The position numbers were made by a program, and so were the translations under genes. A DNA stretch of 33,861 bases from Chloroflexota bacterium (GTDB taxonomy: Bacteria; Chloroflexota; Anaerolineae; Caldilineales; Caldilineaceae): positions 1 through 33,861 of the forward strand of contig JAJRVT010000427.1 of the NCBI GenBank assembly GCA_024277175.1, read 5' to 3'. How positions within the stretch are numbered: position 1 is the first letter of the stretch; each line of letters starts with the position of its first letter. Positions 27,797 through 33,861 of the stretch are shown here, one piece after another. The notes beneath the pieces are model-generated. The model was not told the origin of the DNA and made no database searches. It saw only the letters and a program-made list of their open reading frames with translations.

Positions 27797-30313
27797 TCAT
27801 CCCTTCATCCGTTCGTTCTTCGGATCAAAAAGCGGCCGACTGCCAACCACGGCCACGGTGACCGGATACTGTTCGGCCATGTACTCCACCAGCAGCTTTT
27901 CGCCTTCCTTGGCGTACTCCGGCGGCAGGTAGCTCATGAGGATGTACTTGCCCACCGACGGCCCGGCCCCGGCCGAGGTCACGTAGGAGCCGCGGCCGTG
28001 CGCGTCCACAATGCGCTCGCCGTCCGGGGTCAGGATAGGCTCGTTGCCCTGCATGTAGCGCTTGATCCCCGACGCCGAGGTGTGGTCGTCTACGGTCAGG
28101 GTGCAAAGGATGGCGGCCGGTTCCTCCGCCAGAGCCCTCACATAGGCCTCCTTGCCCACGAAGTCTTGCTCCTTGACCTTCCTGCGCGCCAGGCCGGCCT
28201 CCATGGGCGTGTACTCCGAATCCAGCTCCGCGCCGAAGAGACGGTAGCCCTTCTCCAGGCGGCCCGTGGTCCCATAGACGCCGATGCCCGCGGTGGAGAC
28301 GCCCAGGGGCTGGCCGGCCTCCCAGAGGATGTCCCAGACATGGAGCGCGTACTCGGTGGGGATGTAGATTTCCCAGCCCAACTCGCCCACGTAGGAGATG
28401 CGGAAGGCGTGGACGGTGATGCCGCCGATGCGGATGGGCTTGACCCGGCCGTAGCGAATGGCCTCGTTGGAGACGTCGTCATCCGTCACAGACTGGAGCA
28501 GGTCCCGGGCCTTGGGTCCCCAGACGCCAATGGTGGAGACGCCGGAGGTCACATCGTGAAGCTGGGCCGAGCCGTCCTCGGGCAGGTGATCGACGAACCA
28601 CTTGCGATCCCGCGCGCCATCGCCGCCGCCGGAGACCACCCGGAAGTGATCCTCGCCCAGGCGCATGATGGTCAGGTCAGATTTGAAGCCGCCGTTTGGC
28701 AGCAGCAGAGGCGTGTAGACGCCGCGCCCCACGGGCACGTCCATCTGCGCCACGGCCACCTGCTGCACCACATCCAGCGCGCCCGGCCCCTTGATGTCGA
28801 AGAGCGCGAAAGCCGACAGGTCCACCATGGCCACCCGCTCGCGCATGGCCAGGTGCTCGGCGTTGATGATGGGCGACCACCAGCGTGCGTCCCATTCGTG
28901 GGGCCGCTGGTTGACCCGGTCGCCGAACTCCTCCAGCAATTTGGCGTTGGATTCGTACCACTGGGGGCGCTCCCAGCCCGCGGTCTCGAAGAAGACCGCA
29001 CCCAGATCCTGCTCCCGGCTATAGAAGGGGCTGACGCGCACGTTGCGGTTGGACTCCCACTGCTCGCGCGGGTGGACGATGCCGTAAGTCTTGTTGAAGG
29101 CCTCGCTGGTGCGAGCGCGAATGTGATGCTCGCTGCGGGCGTAGTCGTAGAAGCGGGAGATGTCCGAATGGTGGGCATCGATCTCCGAGTAGCCGTCGGT
29201 CATCCACTCCGCGATCATGCGCCCCACGCCCGGCCCTTCCTTGATCCAGACCGCGGCCGCGGACCACAGGTTCTTGACCTCCACCGTCTCGCCCAGGAGC
29301 GGGAAGCCGTCGGGTGTCAGAGAGAGGAGGCCGTTGATGGCGTGGCGAATCCCGGCCCGCTCATCGCCCAGGATGTCGGGCATGAGCTCCAGCGCCTGCT
29401 CCAACTGAGGATCGAAGTCCTCTTCGGTGAAGGGCAACTCTGTGGGCGAGAGTCGGGCCTCTTCGATGGAGGGGATATCGTCGGCCCGCATGAGGATGGG
29501 CCGGTGGGCGTAGGAGCCAACCTCCATGTCGCTGCCGTTTTGGCGCTCGTACATGAAGGTGTCCATATCGCGCACGATGGGGTACTTGATCTCGCCGCCG
29601 GTCTGCTCCAGGATGGGAATGGGGCCGACGGAGATCATCTGATGGACCGCGGGCGTCAGGGGAATGGTCGCGCCGGCCATGCGCGCCAGCCGCGGGCTCC
29701 ACACGCCGGCGGCGATGAGCACGTAGTCAGCGGCCACCCGGCCCCGATTGGTCACCACAGCGGTCACGCGGCCGTTTTTGACCTCGATGTCCAGCACTTC
29801 CGTATTGGGCGACAGGGTGAGCGCGCCCTTGTCCACCGCGTACTCGCGCATCAACGTGCCCGCGCGCAACGAGTCGACCACGCCCACGCCCGGCGTGTAG
29901 AAGCCGCCGAGGAGGATCTCTTCGTTGATGTAAGGCACAAGCTCCTTAATTTCGGCCGGGGTGATCAGATAGGATTCGATGCCCCAGGCCTTGGAGGAGG
30001 CCATACGTCGTCGGAATTCCTCCATGCGCGCCTCGGTGCGCGCGACCTCGATGCCGCCACTCTGGGTGAAGACGCCCAGATCTTTGAACTGCCGGGTGCT
30101 GTCCAGGGTTAGCGCCGCCATCTCCTTGTTGTGATCCACCAGGAAGATGAAGTTGGAGGCGTGACCGGTGGAGCCGCCCGGGTTGGGCAGCGGTCCTTTG
30201 TCGATCAGCACCATGTCCGTCCAGCCCTTGCGGGCCAGGTGATAGACGACGCTGTTGCCGACAATGCCTGCGCCGATAATAACAACGTTCGCGTGCTCTG
30301 GTATTGTGCTCAT
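27797..30313 (-). CDS. FAD-GcvT fusion dehydrogenase, dimethylglycine/sarcosine dehydrogenase type
   Basis: An 838-residue fusion of a DAO-type FAD domain (about 1-375), an FAO/DUF1989-like bridging segment and a GcvT-like aminomethyltransferase domain (about 430-838). The FAD motif is VVIIGAGIVGNSVVYHLARKG. GSTGHASN places His51 at the position where dimethylglycine and sarcosine dehydrogenases bind FAD covalently. The GcvT part has GGFKSDLTIMRL with Asp546, corresponding to the folate-site acid. The likely reaction is oxidative N-demethylation of an N-methyl amine, with the C1 unit passed to tetrahydrofolate and electrons to ETF. The start at 30313 is preferred because AGGA lies at proper spacing; an in-frame ATG three bases earlier is too close to it. 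It is the first gene of the unit with etfBA and a second oxidase. The exact substrate (dimethylglycine, sarcosine or an analogue) cannot be read from sequence. Confidence 0.9.
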   Translation of the reverse strand: MSTIPEHANVVIIGAGIVGNSVVYHLARKGWTDMVLIDKGPLPNPGGSTGHASNFIFLVDHNKEMAALTLDSTRQFKDLGVFTQSGGIEVARTEARMEEFRRRMASSKAWGIESYLITPAEIKELVPYINEEILLGGFYTPGVGVVDSLRAGTLMREYAVDKGALTLSPNTEVLDIEVKNGRVTAVVTNRGRVAADYVLIAAGVWSPRLARMAGATIPLTPAVHQMISVGPIPILEQTGGEIKYPIVRDMDTFMYERQNGSDMEVGSYAHRPILMRADDIPSIEEARLSPTELPFTEEDFDPQLEQALELMPDILGDERAGIRHAINGLLSLTPDGFPLLGETVEVKNLWSAAAVWIKEGPGVGRMIAEWMTDGYSEIDAHHSDISRFYDYARSEHHIRARTSEAFNKTYGIVHPREQWESNRNVRVSPFYSREQDLGAVFFETAGWERPQWYESNAKLLEEFGDRVNQRPHEWDARWWSPIINAEHLAMRERVAMVDLSAFALFDIKGPGALDVVQQVAVAQMDVPVGRGVYTPLLLPNGGFKSDLTIMRLGEDHFRVVSGGGDGARDRKWFVDHLPEDGSAQLHDVTSGVSTIGVWGPKARDLLQSVTDDDVSNEAIRYGRVKPIRIGGITVHAFRISYVGELGWEIYIPTEYALHVWDILWEAGQPLGVSTAGIGVYGTTGRLEKGYRLFGAELDSEYTPMEAGLARRKVKEQDFVGKEAYVRALAEEPAAILCTLTVDDHTSASGIKRYMQGNEPILTPDGERIVDAHGRGSYVTSAGAGPSVGKYILMSYLPPEYAKEGEKLLVEYMAEQYPVTVAVVGSRPLFDPKNERMKG

Positions 30314-30423
30314 CATGTCCTCGCTTTGCATGGTTGAAAAGAAGGTTCGTTACGAATTGCAAAGACCGAATACACCTTCCTGGAAGACATCCATGCTGCT
30401 GCCCAGCGCCACAGGGAATGAAA

Positions 30424-30458
30424 AATCTGTGCAATCCGTGTAATCCGTGGCTAATTTT
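30424..30458. repeat. possible diverged half copy of the ATCCGCG element
   Basis: Words AAAAATCTG, CAATCCGTG and TAATCCGTGG in the leader of the dehydrogenase gene resemble the right arms of copies A and B, but no matching left arm is present. It is probably a degenerate half element. The rest of the divergent gap from 30314 to 30510 shows nothing else recognised. Confidence 0.4.
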
Positions 30459-30517
30459 CAGGGCAGCTCCCAGCTCCCAGGAAGGGTAAGCGCATATTTG
30501 GGAGTGAAGCGCCTACT

Positions 30518-30545
30518 ATGATAACATATATCTCAGATATATCAA
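30518..30545 (-). promoter_or_regulatory. dehydrogenase promoter with an operator-like palindrome in the spacer
   Basis: On the minus strand the -35 is TTGATA (30545-30540), followed by a 16-base spacer and -10 TATCAT (30523-30518), each five of six to consensus. The perfect palindrome ATATATCTCAGATATAT at 30526-30542 fills the spacer and overlaps the -35. A related half site, TATATC, recurs at about 30550-30555. A GntR dimer bound here would block RNA polymerase. The site is in the gap between the divergent regulator and the catabolic unit, which fits local autoregulated repression. Confidence 0.6.
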
Positions 30546-30583
30546 TAGTATATCAACCTTTGATCAAAAAAAGAGACGCGCCC

Positions 30584-31270
30584 ATGCTCCTGAAAACCGA
30601 TCCACCCGCCTCCCGCAGCATGGAGGCCTACCAACGCATCAAACAACAGATCGTCTCGCTGAAGCTGCCCCCCGGCGCGATCATCGTCGAGGCCGATCTA
30701 CAGCGGGAACTGGGGCTGGGGCGCACGCCCATCCGCGAAGCCCTGCAACGGCTGGCCCAGGAACGGCTGGTGGTGGTGCTCCCCCGCCGGGGCATGTTCG
30801 TGTCCGACATCGGCATCACCGACCTGCAACGGCTTTTCGAGATGCGGCTGGCGCTGGAGGATCTGGCGGTGCGGCTGGCTGCACAGCGGGGGACGGAAGC
30901 CCACTGGCGGCGGATGGAAGCGGCCCTGGCCGGCATGCCCCCGGAAGATGACGGGACGGACGGGAACGGCGCCATCGACAACGAAGCCCTCATCGCCATC
31001 GACGAAGCCTGCCACGAGATCATCTACGACGCGGCCGACAACGTCTTCCTGCGCGACACCCTGGTCACCACCTACGCGCTGAGCCTGCGCCTCTGGTATT
31101 TCTCCCTCTCTCGCATCGGCGACATGCGCAACGCGCTGGCGGAGCACCGGCGCATCCTGGACGCGCTGCGGGCCGGCGACGCCGACGAGTCCGCGCGCCT
31201 CATGCGCCAGCACATCCAGGCCTTCCAGGCTGAGATTCAGGCGGAATTGATAGACCGCGGATTGGGCTGA
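30584..31270 (+). CDS. GntR family (FadR/FCD subfamily) transcriptional regulator
   Basis: A 228-residue regulator. The N-terminal winged helix covers about residues 13-75 (AYQRIKQQIVSLKLPPGAIIVEADLQ, then GLGRTPIREALQRL and VVVLPRRGMFVSDI), a classic GntR signature. The C-terminal all-helical FCD domain has candidate metal/ligand residues in IDEACHEII and in EHRRIL and RQHIQAF, as in FCD proteins that bind small carboxylates. It is transcribed divergently from the demethylation unit and probably represses it until its substrate is present. The start at 30584 begins the domain directly; a longer frame from 30518 overlaps the operator. The final six residues (IDRGLG) and the stop are encoded by the left arm of palindrome F, so the original C-terminus may have been replaced or extended. 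Confidence 0.9.
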   Translation: MLLKTDPPASRSMEAYQRIKQQIVSLKLPPGAIIVEADLQRELGLGRTPIREALQRLAQERLVVVLPRRGMFVSDIGITDLQRLFEMRLALEDLAVRLAAQRGTEAHWRRMEAALAGMPPEDDGTDGNGAIDNEALIAIDEACHEIIYDAADNVFLRDTLVTTYALSLRLWYFSLSRIGDMRNALAEHRRILDALRAGDADESARLMRQHIQAFQAEIQAELIDRGLG

Positions 31271-31340
31271 TTGGGCGAAAAGAGCCGGATTTTTTTGAAA
31301 TCCGCGCTGATCCGCCCAATCCGTTAAATCCGCGGTCTAT
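31250..31340. repeat. dispersed palindromic element, copy F
   Basis: A 91-base palindrome between convergent genes. The outer arms are ATAGACCGCGGATT at 31250-31263 and its exact complement at 31327-31340. Compared with copies A-E, the usual GAACGCGG is GACCGCGG and the other arm has changed in step (GTTC to GGTC). The centre reads GGATTTTTTTGAAATCC. It overlaps the last codons of the GntR gene. A second TAGAAC word lies at 31345-31350, just downstream of the VCBS gene stop on the other strand. Confidence 0.85.
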
Positions 31341-31355
31341 TGACGTTCTACCCCC

Positions 31356-33861
31356 TCAACACCCAATCTCATATGAGATCGTCGGCAGATAATACTGATG
31401 ATCATAGACCCGGTCCACGTTGCGGCGGCCGGGCGTGGGCGCGTCCATGGGGATCCAGTTGTCCTCGCCGTCCCGGAAGCGCCCTTCGGAGACGTCGACC
31501 TCCTGCGCGCCGAAGGCGTGGACGTCGATGGCCTGGTTGGCCCCGGCGTCTGTGTCGAAGAGGCCGATGCTCTCCCCGTCCTTGCTCAGGCGGAAGTTGG
31601 TGTGGAGCGGCCCCTGGGTGAACTCGCCGTCCACGATGAAGACCAGATAGCCGCGCGCGGGAACCTGCACCCCCTCCGGAATGCGGTACTGGGTCGGCTT
31701 GTCCGGGTCGTCGCTGAGATACAGGCCACCCAAATCCGCGGGCGCAGCCCCTGGGTTGTAGATCTCCACCCAGTCCGGGTATTCGCCCGGCTCGTCGGGA
31801 TCCTCCATGCCGCTTTCATTGGCGGCCATGAACTCGTTGATGAAGAGTTTGGTCGGCTCCGGCTCGCCCACATCCACCCCTTCCTGGTCGATGCCGCGGG
31901 CCAGTTCGGGCAACAGGGGCAGGTTGGCGCTGGCGTCCCGGGCGCTGCCGCCGGTGACGATCAGCGCAGCGTCAAAGGGCGGATAGGCGTCGCCGCACGC
32001 GCCCGCGATCTGGGTGACCACGAAATAACGCTTCATGGTCCGGGGCGCGAGGCGGACGTCGGGATTGCGGACGTCCAGGGAGAGGGTCACCCGCCCGCGC
32101 TCGTCCGGCGCCAGATCATCCACCCGCGCCAGCAGCCGGTCCCCATCGGGGTCGAAGCGCCCGTCGTCGTTGACGTCCCGATAGACGGCCAGGAAGTCGA
32201 ACATGCCGTTCATCTCCAGCCCTTCCATGGGCGCGCCCTCCTGGTTGTGAAATTCCACTGTGAACGAACCCAGCGCGATCTCAGCGTCGCCGGCCCGGCC
32301 CCGATGGGCCGGCTCCACCGTCATCAGGTTGGCCGGCCGACCGGGCGTCAGGTCGCCGCTGCCGTCTGCGGTCACGTCCATGCTGTACTGCCCGCCCAGG
32401 TTCTCGAACCAGAGCACCTTGCCGTCCTGGCGGGACGCGGCCAGCGCGTCCAGATCGCCGTCGCCGTCCACATCCGCGGCGTCGATGGCGTGGGCGACGA
32501 TGGCCCGGTTGTAGAAGGGGTGATAGATGAAGTTGGGCGGCTGCTGGCCGTCGTTTTCATACCAGGCGATGGTGTTGTTGTACTCGATGGCCGCGAGGAC
32601 GTCCATATCGCCATCCTGATCCACGTCCGCAGCTGTGACCGCGTGGACGCCCGGCGCGTTCCGGGTGACGAAACGCACGCTGAAACTTGGGTCCGCGGCG
32701 CCATCGTTTACGTACCAGGCGATGGTGTTGTCATGTTCCGAAGCCGAGAGCACGTCCATGTCGCCGTCGCCGTCCATGTCCGCGGCGTAGACATGCTGCG
32801 CGCCGTCCGGGGCGAAGCCGTCAAGCGGCTGGTGGATATTCGCGATCACGTGGCGCTGGAATGAAGGCCACTGTGCGCCGTCGTTTTCATACCACGCCAC
32901 TTCGTCCGTGACCTGCCCGGTCGAGAGCAGGTCCAGATCGCCGTCGCCGTCCACGTCCGCGGCGTAGGCGGAACGGGCGTACTCAGCTTGATCCGTGACC
33001 AGATAGCGGGTGAACTGGGGCGGCTGTCCGCCGTTGTTGGCGTACCAGTTGATGGAGTTGTCCTCGTCGGACGCGGAGTAGACGTCCATCCAACCGTCGT
33101 TGTTGAGGTCCGCAGCCAACACCGCGCGCGGCCTGCGGGCGTCTCCGGTCAGGAAGTGCTCGTTGAACGTCGGCGGCGTTCCGCCCCGGTTTTCATACCA
33201 GTAGATGCTGTTGTTCTTCAGCGAGGCCGCCAGGATATCCGGATCGCCGTCGTTGTCCAGGTCGGCGGCGTACACCCAGCGCCCGCCGTCGATGCTGGTG
33301 GAGATGAGGTGATCCGTGAATCCTGGCGGGCGCTGGCCGTCGTTTTCGTGCCAGCCGATGTTCTTATCGTTGATGGAGATCAGGTCCAGATCGCCGTCCA
33401 GGTCCAGGTCACTGGCCGCGACGTGGCGGGAGCCGATGCGGGTGGCCACCACGGACCCCGGGCCCGCTGGGTAGCGGGCGCTGCGGTGAATGGTCTGATT
33501 GGGGAACCAGATCACCTGGCCCGACTCGCGGGCGGTGGCCAGGATGTCCGGGTCGCCGTCGCCGTCCACATCCGCGGCCGCGACCGAACGCGCGCCGTCG
33601 GCCGCGTTGGTCACCACATGCTGGACGAAGGCGGGTGGTTGCTGGCCGTCGTTGTCGTACCAGGCGATGACGTTGTCGCCGCTGGAGGCGGAAAAGAGGT
33701 CCATGTCGCCGTCCAGGTCCATATCCGCGTCAAAGACGAACTTGACGTGGTCCAGGTTGGTGGCGACCACGTGCTGGATAAACTCAGGCGGCTGCTGGCC
33801 ATTGTTCTCATACCAGCCGACTTCATTGGCGTTCTCAGAACCGTAGACGATATCCTGAGCG
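31356..33861 (-). CDS. secreted VCBS/FG-GAP repeat protein with lamin-tail domain (5' end off the window)
   Basis: At least 834 residues. The frame stays open to the right edge, so the start and signal peptide are missing; an internal GTG at 33770 lies within a repeat and is not the real start. Nine full FG-GAP/VCBS-like repeats of about 45-60 residues are visible, each with a calcium-loop motif such as ADVDGDGDLD followed by xxIAWYENDGQQPP, plus a partial tenth at the edge. One copy reads ADLNNDGWMD and is degenerate. These repeats normally build a seven-bladed propeller, so more than one propeller or more repeats upstream are possible. An unassigned beta-rich region follows, then a lamin-tail domain (FINEFMAANESG, DWVEIYNPG, PARGYLVFIVDG). 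The C-terminus YYLPTISYEIGC resembles the end motif of the two other large secreted proteins. Role: probably cell-surface adhesion. Confidence 0.88.
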   Translation of the reverse strand, partial: AQDIVYGSENANEVGWYENNGQQPPEFIQHVVATNLDHVKFVFDADMDLDGDMDLFSASSGDNVIAWYDNDGQQPPAFVQHVVTNAADGARSVAAADVDGDGDPDILATARESGQVIWFPNQTIHRSARYPAGPGSVVATRIGSRHVAASDLDLDGDLDLISINDKNIGWHENDGQRPPGFTDHLISTSIDGGRWVYAADLDNDGDPDILAASLKNNSIYWYENRGGTPPTFNEHFLTGDARRPRAVLAADLNNDGWMDVYSASDEDNSINWYANNGGQPPQFTRYLVTDQAEYARSAYAADVDGDGDLDLLSTGQVTDEVAWYENDGAQWPSFQRHVIANIHQPLDGFAPDGAQHVYAADMDGDGDMDVLSASEHDNTIAWYVNDGAADPSFSVRFVTRNAPGVHAVTAADVDQDGDMDVLAAIEYNNTIAWYENDGQQPPNFIYHPFYNRAIVAHAIDAADVDGDGDLDALAASRQDGKVLWFENLGGQYSMDVTADGSGDLTPGRPANLMTVEPAHRGRAGDAEIALGSFTVEFHNQEGAPMEGLEMNGMFDFLAVYRDVNDDGRFDPDGDRLLARVDDLAPDERGRVTLSLDVRNPDVRLAPRTMKRYFVVTQIAGACGDAYPPFDAALIVTGGSARDASANLPLLPELARGIDQEGVDVGEPEPTKLFINEFMAANESGMEDPDEPGEYPDWVEIYNPGAAPADLGGLYLSDDPDKPTQYRIPEGVQVPARGYLVFIVDGEFTQGPLHTNFRLSKDGESIGLFDTDAGANQAIDVHAFGAQEVDVSEGRFRDGEDNWIPMDAPTPGRRNVDRVYDHQYYLPTISYEIGC

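Noticed and set aside
27770-30112. 780-residue plus-strand open frame
   Set aside because: Antisense to the FAD-GcvT dehydrogenase, whose motifs are clear; no recognisable domain in the antisense frame.
31356-33861. CRISPR-like array suggested by regularly spaced similar segments
   Set aside because: The spacing reflects protein-coding FG-GAP repeats in one open frame; the repeats are not identical and there are no spacers or cas genes.

Overview
The window looks like part of a chromosome of an uncultured Chloroflexota (Anaerolineae/Caldilineae-like) bacterium. This is an inference from several signs: high GC; large secreted proteins with Thr-Pro-rich linkers; a BTAD-type regulator with an ATPase/TPR body; secreted proteins whose last residues resemble FLPLITR; and intergenic spaces packed with palindromic repeats. 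No phage, insertion sequence or CRISPR array is visible.

Layout. 1-6.7 kb holds mostly housekeeping genes: a membrane-anchored TlpA-like thioredoxin, a small DUF333-type lipoprotein, a penicillin-acylase-family hydrolase, pheS (without pheT) and mtaB. 7-9.7 kb is a membrane-anchored beta-propeller protein. 9.9-13.3 kb is a SARP/BTAD regulator split by one in-frame TAA. It faces, across a short divergent promoter region, a small unknown protein and two very large secreted proteins (a BNR/sortilin-like lipoprotein and a multidomain zinc metalloprotease), 13.4-21.4 kb. 21.4-23.6 kb is a MoxR ATPase/DUF58 pair. Then come tRNA-Arg(CCU) with a good promoter and an AT-rich orphan gene (24.0-24.5 kb). 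24.7-31.3 kb is a coherent catabolic unit: an FAD-GcvT fusion dehydrogenase of the dimethylglycine/sarcosine dehydrogenase type, etfB, etfA and a second FAD oxidoreductase on the minus strand, with a divergent GntR/FCD regulator. The predicted promoter of the dehydrogenase carries a perfect AT-rich palindrome in its spacer. The last gene, a VCBS/FG-GAP protein with a lamin-tail domain, runs off the right edge.

The most unusual feature is the repeat landscape. A dispersed palindromic element ending in (A)TAGAACGCGGATT or TGGAACGCGGATT occurs at least six times (about 1558, 4074, 17292, 21422, 25890, 31250). Several copies abut, or even supply, stop codons of neighbouring genes. Differences between copies are matched in both arms, so palindromy itself appears to be maintained. 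At least four other unrelated inverted-repeat types lie in other gaps (5292, 9846, 23676, 27679).

How the genes work together: the 24.7-31.3 kb unit would oxidise an N-methylated amine, pass C1 units to tetrahydrofolate through the GcvT-like domain and pass electrons to the electron transfer flavoprotein, probably under GntR control. The 9.9-21.4 kb block may be a regulator and the envelope proteins it controls, which is a weaker inference.
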